In this document: one piece after another, positions 1 through 11,227 of the stretch
How positions within the stretch are numbered: the stretch's first letter is position 1
Layout: each line of letters begins with the position of its first letter
Assembly (NCBI GenBank): GCA_025201375.1
Contig: JAIWZP010000004.1
Span: 930,001 to 994,000 of the forward strand
DNA length: 64,000 bases
Reading direction: 5' to 3'
Source: Gongronella butleri
Lineage: Eukaryota > Mucoromycota > Mucoromycetes > Mucorales > Cunninghamellaceae
Made by a program: the position numbers and the translations under genes
The notes under the pieces: model-generated
What the model saw: the letters and a program-made list of their open reading frames with translations, nothing else
Told to the model about the DNA's origin: nothing
Databases searched by the model: none

Positions 1-38
1 AAAATCATTGATGGCAAACTTGCCCCCACGCTTTCTAG

Positions 39-753
39 CTGCCCACCGTCCTGTGCAAGATCTTTGGCCTCTATCGCGTCGGCTACAAGAACATGACAAC
101 AGGCAAATCAACGCGCATGGACATCTTGGTCATGGAAAACCTCTTTTATGACCGATGTGTGACAAAGGCAAGGGTTCTAAAAGCGATGATGATTCGCGGT
201 CTGACGCGTCCATTTTTTTTTTTTTTATAAAAAATAGATCTTTGATCTCAAGGGTTCCATGCGCAATCGACACGTCCAGGTCACGGGCAATGAAAATCAA
301 GTGCTTCTTGACGAAAACATGGTTGAGTGTAAGTCCAAAGCCATTGACGATGAAAAAAAAAGTGAATGGTTGGCTCACATCCCATTTTTTATTTTCTTTT
401 GCAAATCAGATCTGTTCCAGTCCCCGCTGTTCCTGCATGCTCACGCGAAACAGCTGCTACGTGAGTCGCTGCACAATGACACGCTGTTCCTTTCTCGACT
501 GGACGTCATGGACTACTCGCTTCTCGTGGCCATCGACGAAAAGAACCAGGAATTGGTCGTCGGGATCGTCGATTTTATCCGCACATTCACGTGGGACAAG
601 AAGCTTGAGAGCTGGGTCAAGGACTCGGGTATCTTTGGCGGCGGAGGCAAGGAGCCAACAATCATCTCCCCGCGCCAATACCGCATACGCTTCCGCGAGG
701 CAATCCACCGCTACTTTTTGATGGTCCCGGATTTCTGGTCGGCCGAAATTTGA
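39..753 (+). CDS. FAB1: FAB1/PIKfyve phosphatidylinositol-3-phosphate 5-kinase, 3' end (partial)
   Basis: C-terminal 187 residues of the lipid kinase that makes PI(3,5)P2 on endosome/vacuole membranes; the 5' part lies outside the window. Exons 39-167, 238-328, 410-753; an upstream intron ends at 38. Visible kinase-core landmarks are [11 protein letters not shown], then [13 protein letters not shown] (the DLKGS phosphate-binding segment), LLDENM, and MDYSLLV with the activation-region aspartate in [14 protein letters not shown]. The protein ends PDFWSAEI. The first intron is read as GC-AG (AAAG|GCAAGG), because this leaves six residues between NLFY and IFDL, the spacing known in PIKfyve. A GT donor six bases later would add two residues. 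An AATAAA lies at 875-880. Family assignment is secure; the exact first donor is inferred. Confidence 0.93.
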
Positions 754-874
754 AAGCCCACCCTTTTGTGGCATTTTTTTCATTTCACAACGTGATACCC
801 CTCTTTATTGGTGATCAGCTTCTTCCTCCTTCGTTATTCCTCTTTTGTCATACCATCTCAACTACATCTTATCC

Positions 875-880
875 AATAAA
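875..880 (+). promoter_or_regulatory. Candidate poly(A) signal of FAB1
   Basis: AATAAA about 120 bp after the FAB1 stop codon, in T-rich 3' sequence. Confidence 0.4.
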
Positions 881-999
881 TCGAATAACAAAACGCGTCT
901 TTTTTGATTTTTCCTGAATTTGGCTTTTTTTTTTTACAGTACGTATCATTATCATGTTTTGTCAAGGGCAGAAAAAAAGAGAGTTATTGTATTGTGATG

Positions 1000-3090
1000 C
1001 GTTCAATACTGTAATGTTCAAAAGTGACTACGTATCTATGATACAGTAGTCCAAATTTGAGGTACTGTAGATTGGACCAAAACACAGGTTATCATCATAC
1101 TGTAAACTCAGTCTTACGGTAAGCACTACAGTACGATACAAACCGTGGCTGGTCCATGCAGAGACCTTGCGTATGATGATGTTAGGTTGTATCGACGCGT
1201 CTTTTACCAACATGGCGTTGAAAACCAGAGGTCACGTCCTCACGTGCGTGCATCGTTGTGCAAATGAATACAAAATATCGACATTTCACAAATTCACTAG
1301 TGGCTCGCAAAGTATTTCGTGCATCGGGATGAAACTTGTACTGTACGATTCGAAAGAGACACGGTCGGACGTCATTTCTGGAATGTTTGTTTGCCCGATG
1401 CGTGGTCTTTGTTGTATGCTTGTGAAGGCTGTTCATCAAACTACAGTATGATATCAATTTTTTTAACAACCTCGACGTTCTCGACAATTGATTGGACAAC
1501 TCACGGTGTTTTTTTAACGTGTCGAAAACACCCATTGAATCTCTATCGAACGCGACCACCAGCTTCATCGATGGATGAAGATGGTTAAAAAAATTTGCAC
1601 TTTGCAGAGAAAATTCACTTTTCATTAAAATTTTGAATGACGAGCGATTTGCCCGACAATGGTTTACGGTGGTATTATTACTGTATGTATACAGTACAGT
1701 ACCTACTGTAAGTTATTTTTGGGTGTCCGTTTCGTATTGTACAAACTCTTATTATATAGTATTAAAACCAGAGAAGAACAGCTTGATTCTTCTGCAAATG
1801 AATCCAAAATGCCGTTGTTACGTATTTTCACAAATTTAGCGCAGGGTCTCGAAATATTTTGTGGATCATGGTGAGAATGATATCAATCGAAAGAGACACA
1901 CTTGGGTGTCATTTTCGGAATGTTTGCTTGCCCAGTGGACGAACATCGCATGCTTGCAAAAGTCGATCAAAAATTGGATTGATTTTCAAACCTACTTTTT
2001 TATCATAGACAACCGGAAAAACAACCCATGGTGCTTTTAACGTGTCAAAAAATAATGCAGCTGCTAAATCTCCACCGAATGAAACAATTTTCGCCATGAT
2101 CTGATCAAAACTTGCAAAGAAAATCCATTTTTTCATCAAAATATTTGATTGCGATTTTCTCGACAACGGTCTATTCGACCTCCGATTTTATTGCAGTTTT
2201 ACAGTACGTATGATACTAATAAACAGGGGGCAAAGCATCAAATGGAATGTCTTGCGGCGCGCTAGCTTGTAGAGGTTTAGCTTTTTGCATCGGTCATTCA
2301 CCAGGCTGCAGCCGCCCACTCAGCGCACAAAAATGTGCAAAGTAAAAAAATAAAAAAATATGAAAAAAATAAAACTTCCATGCAATCCACCACCTTTAAT
2401 TTGGAAGTGTCAAACCTTACATTTTTGCAAAAAAAAAAACTGGTCCAAAGTAAGCAATTTTCTTAGTCGATCGCCGTTCATGCGTCACTCTTTGGGCTTT
2501 TTTTTTACTTTGGAAGGTGAGTTGCCATTTTGTCTGCCAATAGCAAATCATCGGAGCTACCTGTTTGGGATGCATTGATCACCCGGAGTTCGAAATTTCC
2601 CAAATTTGTCATTTTCTGAGATGGAAATGTGTGACCCCTGAGTGACCCCTGAATTTTTCAAAAGTGGTCGTAGCGCTTTGGAGGTTTAAACTTTTTTGTT
2701 GCAAAATTTGCGCTGAATGCGATGCGGCTATTTTTGAGTGAGGTCGACGATCCAGGTGGGCCGATGAACGCAAAACAGTACAAATGGGAGATTTTTGACA
2801 TTTTCGAGTCCAAAAAAAATCGAGCGGGTCTGTCTTGAGCACTGGGCTATAGTTTATGCCGTGACGCATATTTCATTGGCGGGTGAGCAGGCTGTAAAAA
2901 AATTCTGGAGGCACAGCAGGCCGGCAAAGTTTGAAAAACACGCTCTTTGATGATGTTTAAATGGTAAATGTACGCGCTTTTGTGCTGTTTGGCCTGTGGC
3001 GTCATGCTTCATGCATTGAAATGATACAGTAGCACGCATCGATTTCTGTTTACTGGCATTAAAAAATGGACGAATCAAACCCCTACGTAT
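1000..3090. repeat. Non-coding interspersed repeat, copy 1 (family B)
   Basis: From about 1330 to 3090 this sequence is collinear with 55010-56340 in the same orientation. The best stretch is 2378-2720 versus 55590-55940, which looks roughly 85% identical by eye. Two diverged sub-copies lie in tandem (about 1330-1700 and 1880-2210). Both carry the segment ending in TCATCAAAAT and a TTCTCGACAACGG-like motif. The end carries CTGGAGGCACAGCAGGCCGG, also found at 25345 and 56140. All frames are broken, so no protein is claimed. Many TACAGTA/TACTGTA words are scattered through it. Confidence 0.8.
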
Positions 3091-3254
3091 TCAAGCAAGC
3101 AGTACAGTATTTTGATACAACTGCCCTCCCCAACTCTGAGAGGTATTGGATTATCATAGAGAATCAGCGCTTAGCAAAAGCTGTCTGGCTGGGAAATATG
3201 ATAGTGTGACGAGCTCGTCCACTTTTGCAAACATCATCATAGGTAATTACGTGA

Positions 3255-3751
3255 GGCAGTGTCGTGGCCCGACGAGGAGGCGGCCACGTGATGGGTCAAC
3301 ACAAACTTGTCATAATAAGGCATCGTTTATTTTGTACAAGAAGAGGGTGCAAGGGGAAAAGTAACAGATGGAAGAGGTAAGGAAAAAAGGGGGAAGGACA
3401 TCCGCGAAGCGGGTGTCCTTTTATAGTTTTGAAATTAAGGGAATATTCTAATATGAATCCTGCGGCAAGACGCGTCTATTTGGATGTTTCGATCTAGAAT
3501 GGTCCTCGCGTCTTGGCGATTGTAGATGGGCGTTTTGTGTGGATCATGATTGGCGTTTTGTCCTTTTGGAACGTGCAAGATGGAATGTGGGCGTTTGGAA
3601 AGGTAGATGGAAAAATGGGCGTTTGGAAGGGTCCATGGAAGCGCGAGGAGCGTCATCTAGATCAGAGATGGCGCAGCGAGCGCGTAAGAAAAGAAAAATA
3701 AAATAGAGTGATCTGCAATCTGTGCTGCGGATCTGGGGGCCTAACAGGCAG
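3255..3751. mobile_element. Solo LTR (487 bp) with 5-bp target-site duplication
   Basis: The sequence at 3260-3746 starts TGTCG and ends TAACA, the TG...CA ends of LTR retrotransposons. It is flanked by the identical pentamer GGCAG at 3255-3259 and 3747-3751. No internal retrotransposon sequence or second LTR adjoins it, so it is best read as a solo LTR left by LTR-LTR recombination. Inside are a hairpin at 3394-3420 (12-bp arms, one mismatch) and four near-copies of TGGGCGTTT between 3526 and 3630. Element family (Ty3 or Ty1 type) cannot be told without the internal part. Confidence 0.85.
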
Positions 3752-4055
3752 TACAGTATCATGTAATTCATATTACAGTATTATTGTATTATAAATGTTT
3801 GTGTTTAGCGAATTTTTATTCAGTCAATCAGAACTTCAGAAGCTATCATTGCAGAGGACTAGATGATGCTTTTTGGAAGGCTACCAGTGGCCAAAGGAGG
3901 AAGAAAAATATGCAAGAGGATGAGAGACTTGGTCTTTTTTTGGGCAAGGAACGGTGCCGCTAGGGAGGAAAAGATTTTGAGTAATGCTAAAAAAAAGGAA
4001 TAGATGGAGGAAAAAGAGGCGTCAAACATGCTAAAATGGGAGATGGGCATGTCAC
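3752..4055. other. Intergenic, no gene seen
   Basis: About 300 bp between the solo LTR and the acidic-protein gene. It is A/G-rich, with TACAGTA words at its left end; short open frames here show no family features. Confidence 0.5.
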
Positions 4056-4992
4056 CTAATTGATGGGGTGAGAGCGTTGGATGTTTTTGTCGTTGATATC
4101 GCCATAGCTGTCGTCTGTGACGCTGGAGCAGGGGGAGGAGTCACTGCTGAGGCTGTTCTGGCTCGCGGCATCGGCGTCAGGCATGTCGTAATCCTCGTCA
4201 ACGTCGCTTTGGTAATCCTTATCGACAATGTCGTCTAGCTTCACCTTTTTGTAGAAAACCTGCTGCTCAGAGACGTCCGATTCGCTCTCGCTGTCGTCGC
4301 TCACCGCACGCTTGACAGGCGTCGACGTGTTCGTGGAGCTTTGAGTGGAAGCTTCCTCTGACTCCTTGATGGATTCAGGCGCAGACGAAGGCGAAAGCGC
4401 AGGCGAAGATGCAGGTGGAGGCGCAGGCGAAGGCTCTGGCAAAAAAAAAAAAAAAAGAAATGGATGCAATTAGACCTCCGCCAACACAAACCCGCTCCCC
4501 TGCGCGCTCTTTTATTACGAATTGACTTACCTTTGGCGGGCACATCCTTGTTCTCGTTGTTGATGGCCACTTCCTTGGACGAGACGGCCAAAACATGGCA
4601 GTCATTGACGGTGGTAGTAGTCAGAGTCACAATGGTGGAGCCTGAGGCTGCTGCACGTTTGGAGAAGGGGTGATTGGTGCGGCACTCGATCGTCGAGTGC
4701 TTGAGGTCACAATTCGTGATTGTGATTATCGACGATGTGGCCACGGACATGGGGTTTTGGTTCTAAATAAGAAAAAAATAAAAAAATGAGCATCTCACTC
4801 ACCAAAAAAACACAAGTTCTTTACCAATTCAACACGGTTGTCACCCGTAGTGGGGTTCGCATGGGCCTCAAGCGATTGGCTGACACGCACGAGAGCACCT
4901 TCATTCTCTTCTTCGTGCTCGTTGTGTTTGAACGTCTTGCCGCCTTCAGAAGTGTCAGAAGGGGGATAAAAGGGTGTTGGGGGGCGGTTCAT
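4056..4992 (-). CDS. Unrecognised 259-residue acidic, Ser/Pro-rich protein
   Basis: Exons (minus) 4992-4825, 4762-4531, 4435-4056, with good GTAAAG/GTAAGT donors and frame kept throughout. I do not recognise the family. The N-terminal third (MNRPPTPFYPPSDT start) leads into a segment rich in Thr/Val/Ile (ITITNCDLKHSTIECRTNH) that could be a small beta-rich fold. It is followed by a Pro/Ser/Ala linker, a basic PVKRAV patch, and a highly acidic tail with VSDDSESESDVSEQQ and DVDEDYDMPDAD. Such composition is common in nuclear chromatin or ribosome-assembly proteins, but that is inference only. It lies 231 bp beyond the 3' end of MAK5 on the same strand. A palindromic 20-mer at 5109-5128, shared with 26001-26020, sits about 117 bp upstream of its ATG. 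Confidence 0.7.
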
Positions 4993-5108
4993 GGTGGAAA
5001 TGTAGGGATGCAAAGAAAAAAAGAGGGTGTAAACAAAGAAAAAAGAAAAAAAAAAGTAACGCTTTCCCCCTTTTTCATTGTCTTCTTTTTGTTCGTTTTC
5101 TTTTTCAA

Positions 5109-5128
5109 GCGGCGTTTGAACGCCGTGC
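5109..5128. promoter_or_regulatory. Palindromic 20-mer upstream of the acidic-protein gene
   Basis: GCGGCGTTTGAACGCCGTGC contains the inverted repeat GGCGTT-TG-AACGCC. A copy with one difference lies at 26001-26020, upstream of the helix-turn-helix array gene. Function unknown. Confidence 0.35.
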
Positions 5129-5223
5129 ATGATAATAAAAGCAGTAGAAAAATGGTCCATTTGAATCGTACAAAAGCTATGCTATTTTATAATTGAAATG
5201 AAGGATGCAGTGTTTAAATGAAT

Positions 5224-8145
5224 CTACTTTGTCTTTTTCTTCTTTTTGATGATTTTGACGTCGTCAACGGCCCGTGTCTTGGCATGAGCAGGCAGCGACG
5301 TGGCGGAATCTATTTTAAAAAGAAAAAAAAAACATCAGCCAGTCGTAAGATGCGACACGTCTATTTTTTTTTTTTTTTGGTCCTTTTCTTTCTTTTTCTC
5401 CCTCCCCTTTTTGTTTCCTTTTCTTACCTTGATTGTCCATGATGCGTTCGGCAAGGCCTGCGATGGCTGTGCCCGTAATGTAGCGTGCAGAGGCACCCAC
5501 AGGGAGGATGGGCTTCTTTAGCAATTGGGTGAGCTGAGCACGCATCTGCTGCGCCTTTCCGTGCTTGTCGTTTTTGTTCTGTTGGCGGCCGGCCTTGTTC
5601 TTGCCGAGGACCGCCTCCTCGTCAAATTCAATGTCCATCTCGTCAGCCATTTTGCGCAGCCAATTCTCCTCGTGAGTCTGTTTGTTATCGGTGTGCTCGA
5701 TCTTGTCAATGTCGGTGGCAAGATTGACGCGTTTGCGCATGTCCGCGAGGATGCTGAGATCGACGGGGAAGTCGGGGTATCTGTCTCCGTTGCGCAGGGT
5801 CTGGCACAGCTTGTGATGCACCTTGACGTCGTCGGGGCTGCACAGCAAAAGCGAGATGCCTTCACGATTCGCACGCGCCGTGCGGCCGCTGCGATGCACA
5901 TAAATTTCCCCAGATCGAGGCAATTGGTAGTGGATCACGTGCTCCACGAGCGGGATATCGAGACCACGCGCAGCAACGTCCGACGCTACAAGCACAGCAC
6001 GCTCATTGGCCTTGAAACGGTCCAAATTCTTCAAGCGCTGACGCTGCTGCATCTGCGCGTGCAGACCGAGCACTTCGACGCCCAACAGACGGAACACAGG
6101 CACCAGGCGCCGAATCGCGTCAATGCTGTTGACAAACAAAATCGTACGGCCCGGGTAACGCGTCACAAAGTAATACACATACAAATCTTTCTCCGTCTTG
6201 AGGCACTCAATCTTCGCTTCCCACAGCTTGGACGCCACTTTTTTCTCCGTCGTCACGTCAATCTTGATCGGATTCGGGTCATGGAACTCAATGGCCGAAA
6301 TCAGATCAGCTTCAAAAGAAAAAAAAAAAGGAACAAAAAGGTTGAGTGACACGCCCGGCAAAATGAATGTACCTCGTTGCTTACCCATGCCGCCTTTGTT
6401 GGCCTTGGCCTTGGCTGCCTTTCTGGACTTTACATTGAAGCGGATATCCTTGTCGAGCGTCGCAGTGTAGATGAACGTCTGGTGCTGGCCGACGCCTTGC
6501 AATGCCAAAAAAAAAAAAGGAGAGGTAAGTCATGCTGGGCCACCAATGGTTTTTTTTTTTCATCGAATGCCTTACCAAGAGGCATCTGCTGTGCTTCCTC
6601 GCCTTCAATTTGCTCGGGCCACTCGGTCGTGATCCTACAAATGATGAAAAACAAGATGAGATGCCATTTTTTTTTTTAATCTCGCCATCAAGCAACTTAC
6701 TGTCGTTTGGTCGAGAGCTCACCCAGCATCTTCTTCAATTCCTCGAAATGGCCCTTTTCCAACATGCGATCGGCCTCATCCAGCACAAAAAACTTGATAT
6801 TCTTCATCTGATCAAGATAGGCTTGGTTCTATTAAAAAAAAAAAGAGGGTCACGCGTCAGCAATGCGAGGTTTTTCAAAAAAAAAACCGCAACGTACGCC
6901 AGACACGATTTCCCAATAACGACCGGGCGTAGCGACGATAATGTCGGGCTGCTGCTTCATTTGGCGCTCTTGTTTCTGGATAGACATGCCACCAACGATG
7001 GCGGCAATCTTGATGTCGGTGAACATGGCCATGTTGCGCAGGTGATCCTTGACCTGGATGGCCAATTCACGCGTGGGTGTCAAAATCACGCCCACCAGGC
7101 CCGGCGCGCGGTCCTTTTGCTGCAGCATCCATTGGATCATGGGAATACCAAACGCCAACGTCTTGCCAGAGCCCTAGTGACCGCGCAAATAAAAGAAAAA
7201 CAGCGACGATCAGCCAAAATGACCTTGAAAAAAGCGATTTTTTCTCTCTCGCTCTTACCGTCTCGGCGACACCAACCATGTCGCGACCCTCCAGCGCCTT
7301 GCCGAGCGTCTTTGCTTGGATGGGCGTGGGCTCCGTGAACTTGTAGTACTTGAGGGCATTGACAATGGGCTCGGCAAGCTTGACGAAATCCCAGGCAGAC
7401 ACGTCGATGGCTAAATTTTTCAAAAAAAGAAGAATGGTGAGTCGCAAATGTTATAGAGTATCATGGCCACTTGCTTCATCGCCTCTTTTTATTGCGTTTA
7501 CTTTGATCGACATCTTCGACTTTGGGCCGGCCGTCGTCCTTTGGCTGCTTTTCCTCCTCAATGTCCTTTTCCAATTGCGCCATCTGTGCCTTGAGCTGCT
7601 CGAGCTGGCGCTCCTTCTTGGACACGGACTTCGCCGCCGCCTTTTTGCCCTTGGGCGCGTCCTTGGCTTCGTCTTCGCCCTTTTCGGCCGCGTCGTCGCC
7701 ATCCGCGTCCTTGGCGTCCGATGCTGCCGCAGCATTCTCGTCAAACGTGTCCAAATCGTAAAACTCGCCCATGGCCTCCACGGACAGCGGCGCCATTGGC
7801 TCGGCCTTGTGGCCCTGCTTGCGATCGCTCTTCTTCTTCCTCTAAAATAGCGTTTTTTTTTTTGTGAGTAAAGCGCCTTTTTCAGGTCCAATTGGTCCTT
7901 TTTATATTTACCTTGAAGACGGCCACCTTGCCCGTGGAGTCGTCGCATTGGTAGTCTATCTCCACGTCGGAGATCTCCTCCAAGCACAAAAAGCCTGTGG
8001 TGTCGTCGCCCATGAAGTTGTTGGACGAAACCTCGTTCCAGTCCCACGAGTCGACGTCGCCCAGGATCTCATAGTCACCTTGCTCGGTCGTTTTCTGCTT
8101 TTTGCTCGCTGGTTGCTTCGCGGGTGCTTTGGATCGTTTGCCCAT
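5224..8145 (-). CDS. MAK5: DEAD-box RNA helicase MAK5 (DDX24 type)
   Basis: ATP-dependent RNA helicase of 755 residues that in yeast acts in 60S ribosomal subunit assembly in the nucleolus. Nine exons (minus): 8145-7912, 7841-7502, 7410-7259, 7173-6898, 6828-6701, 6634-6576, 6495-6385, 6309-5428, 5309-5224. Motifs in order: Q-motif region FTEPTPIQ, Walker A AETGSGKT (about 240-247), PTREL (about 275-279), VLDEAD (about 349-354), motif III as TAT instead of SAT (YTATLDKD), TILFVNS, VLVASDVAARGLDIP and HRSGRTAR. The N-terminus is lysine-rich and acidic; the lysine-rich tail ends KKKKTK. The insertion between the DEAD box and motif III and the TAT motif are typical of the MAK5/DDX24 group. It is divergent from DRG1, with 271 bp between the two ATGs. 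Confidence 0.95.
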
Positions 8146-8416
8146 GACGCGAAAAAAAAGAAAAAAGATATAAAAATGAAGAAAGAAAAAGGCAAAATGG
8201 TGCCCGCAGCGACTTTTTTTTTTTCCTTGAAGGATGGCTTTTTTTCGGATCGTTTGAGCGGCGCCCAAATGGACCGTGCGGCGGCTTGGATCCGCGAGCG
8301 GGTCGCAAGGCCAAATATTTTTGTTTTAGCGCCATTCGAGTTTTTTTTTTTTTGACCTTTTTCTTCCTGCTTATTTTTGTCTTTTCTTCGTCCAAGCGAC
8401 TTCAACTTTGCCCAGC
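8146..8416. promoter_or_regulatory. Shared divergent promoter, MAK5 / DRG1
   Basis: 271 bp between the start codons of two divergently transcribed genes, one for ribosome assembly and one for translation. It contains pyrimidine tracts toward DRG1 and purine tracts toward MAK5, and no clear TATA box. Coordinate expression is inferred, not shown. Confidence 0.5.
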
Positions 8417-10450
8417 ATGAGTGTCGTCGATCGTATTAAGGTAAGTCGTCACCACACGTTGAAAAATCGAGAAATTTATATTCATGCCCCCCTTTTGCCC
8501 ATTATTATAGGAAATCGAGGTAAAAAGCCCTGTTCTTTTTCAACCAGATTCGCCTTGCAATCAGGCAAAAGAGGCCTTGTTGCTCACGGTCCCTTTATTA
8601 TAGAATGAGATGGCCCGTACGCAGAAGAACAAGGCCACCTCGTACCACGTGGGTCAGCTCAAGGCCAAGCTGGCCAAGCTCAAGCGTGAGCTGCTGACGC
8701 CCTCGGGTGGCGGCGGCGGCGGTGGCGGTGGTAAGACAAAAAAGAATAGCTTTCAATGATCGGATTTGGAGTGTTGTCAGAGCAATGAACCTGATTTCTT
8801 TATTTTTCCCCTTTTTTCCTTTTAGTCGGTTTCGACGTGGCCAAAACCGGTGTGGCCCGTGTCGGCTTTGTTGGTATGACAGCATGAATTGATCACACCA
8901 ATTGGGGATCATGCAAATTGGAGAGGCAATTGTGCTCAATGGAGCCATTTTTTTCGTTTTTGTGCAGGTTTCCCCTCGGTCGGCAAGTCGACCCTGATGT
9001 CGAAGCTTACGGGCACGCACTCCGAAGTCGGCGCGTACGAATTCACGACGTTGACAACTGTGCCCGGTATCATTCAGTACAAGGGTGCTAAGATCCAGGT
9101 AAAAAAGGCGCTTGTTCAATGACAATTGAGCGACTCGCCGCTGACATGCTTTTTTTTTTTTTTTTTTGCAAAGATTCTCGATCTTCCTGGTATTATTGAA
9201 GGTGCCAAGGACGGCAAGGGTCGTGGTCGTCAAGTCATTGCCGGTAAAATGCACGAAAAGCGAAAAATACGTGTTTTAACGTCTGTTTGTCTCCAGTTGC
9301 GCGCACATGTTCGCTCATTTTCATTGTGCTGGACGTGCTCAAGCCCATGACGGACAAGCGCATCATTGAAAAGGAATTGGAAGGCTTCGGTATCCGTCTC
9401 AACAAGTCGCCCCCTGCGATCATCTTTAAAAAAAAGGAAAAGGGTGGCATCAACATGACCAACACCGTGCCCCTGACCCAGCTCACCTTTGAGGAAGTTA
9501 AGGCTGTCCTCAGCGAGTACCGCATCCACAATGCCGACGTGTCTTTCAAGGAAGATTCGTCCATTGACGATCTCATCGACGTCATCGAAGTAAGAAGCAC
9601 GCAAAATCATGGCATCGACCTTTGTTTCTGACCCATTTTCTTTCTTTTCTCTTTTCCAGGGCAATCGGTAAGCATCTTGTGGCGCCGTGGCGACTCACTC
9701 AACGCGGTCCTGACGCGCAAAAATGCGTTTTTTTTTTTTTTGGCGCCGGACCGCGTCAATGCATTCAAAAAGACGCGATTTGCTCATCTTTTCCTTCTCG
9801 TAGAATCTATATCCCTTGTATCTATGTGCTGAACAAGATCGATCAGATCTCCATCGAAGAATTGGACCTCATCTACAAAATTCCCAATGCGGTGCCTATT
9901 TCCTCGAACCACGAGTGGAACTTTGATGAGCTACTAGACACCATGTGGAAGGTAAGCAAGGACCAGCGCGCATGGCAAGCGTGACACGCGTGTCGGCCAA
10001 TGAAATTCACAAGCGGCTCACATATTACACGTTCTTTTCGTGCAGAAATTGAACTTGGTGCGCATTTACACAAAGCCAAAGGGCAAGCTACCAGATTATG
10101 ACCAGCCGGTCGTCTTGACCCAGTCAAAGAACTCGGTGGAAGACTTTTGTAACACGATCCACAAGGCCATCTTGGAACAATTCAAGTGGTAAGAGCATAA
10201 AAGCAAGATGAACATTGGCACGTGGCAGCCCCCTGATGTCGTTTTTTTTTTATAAAGTGCCTACGTGTGGGGTGCGTCCGTCAAGCACAACCCCCAAAAG
10301 GTTGGCAAGGAACATATTCTCGTCGACGAAGATGTGGTCCAAATTGTTAAAAAGTAAGTCGACCATGCCAAAAAACAATTGAGCCCGTTCCCTTTGTCAT
10401 TGCTGTCCCACGTCACTGACACATCTTGTCTTTCTTTCTTTAGGGTGTAG
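8417..10450 (+). CDS. RBG1: Developmentally regulated GTP-binding protein 1 (DRG1/RBG1)
   Basis: OBG-like translational GTPase of 367 residues, the same length as human DRG1; the family binds translating ribosomes with a DFRP/TMA46 partner. Twelve exons: 8417-8440, 8511-8519, 8604-8730, 8826-8873, 8968-9098, 9174-9243, 9297-9589, 9660-9667, 9804-9951, 10046-10188, 10258-10353, 10444-10450. The N-terminal helix is [16 protein letters not shown]. The G1 loop is GFPSVGKST (about 70-78), G3 is DLPG (about 116-119), G4 is NKID, and the C-terminal TGS domain starts near [12 protein letters not shown]. Exons 2 (9 nt, codes EIE) and 8 (8 nt, codes GN plus two bases of R) are microexons. Both are required to rebuild the conserved EIE-EMART and VIEGNRIYIPC segments. 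The last exon codes only part of K, then V and the stop. Confidence 0.97.
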
Positions 10451-11185
10451 ATTTGTACATGTTGTTTTATTTATTAGATTTTCTTTTGTTTTTGCAAACA
10501 AAAGAACCAAAAAGAATAAAAAAAAGTTAGCAAAGAGACGAGACAGAAGTCGAGTTGCCTTTTTCGCTGCTTGGTGCATTGCCGAGCCGTGGGGGAAAGG
10601 GCATTCACGTTGTTTGTTTGTTTGATTTGGTGCTTGCTTTTGGCTTGCTTGCGCTCAATTGCGTGTCATGAGCCCTCACCATGGGACCTCATAGGCACGG
10701 CAGGGCAAGGAAAGATTTGAGTCGTCGTACACATGACGACAGGTGCCCGTCAGGCAGGTGCATGTGAGAGCGTGCACATGCAGCAAATAAAAAAAACGAA
10801 AACACACACGAGAAAGCAGCCTACAAACGGGACAATTGGCAAGTGTAGGCTGTCAATGAGCGGATGAGAGCGAGAGAAACAAGGAGGGCGTGGGAGACTT
10901 GGAACTTTGGGCGTGTCTTTGTTGATCTCTCCCCTTGTCCAAGCCCAGTGGCGCGTGGTGGGCGTGCAGGCAGTGCGTGAAACAAAAAAAAAAAAAAAAA
11001 TGCGCGCCGATCCAGCTGCGGCCGATCCTCAGCAAAAAAAAAAAAAAAGACAGAGGGAGCAAGTGTCCCTTTTCTTTTTCACAGATTGTTCATCCTCGCA
11101 TTCGCCACTAATATAAAAAAGGCAGAATGTCATTTCAGAAGCCCAAGGTAATGGCAACCTTGGAAGATTCTATTTTTTTTTCTTT

Positions 11186-11187
<2 letters not shown>

Positions 11188-11225
<38 letters not shown>
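11188..11225. repeat. Poly(T) tract, 38 T
   Basis: Uninterrupted homopolymer in an intergenic region, preceded by further T-rich sequence. Confidence 0.9.

Positions 11226-11227
<2 letters not shown>

Noticed and set aside
174..237. GT donor (GTTCTA) for the first FAB1 intron
   Set aside because: Poor donor, and it adds two residues relative to PIKfyve; the GC donor at 168 fits better.
5525..6349. 274-codon plus-strand open frame
   Set aside because: Antisense of the MAK5 helicase exon; the minus strand carries all helicase motifs.
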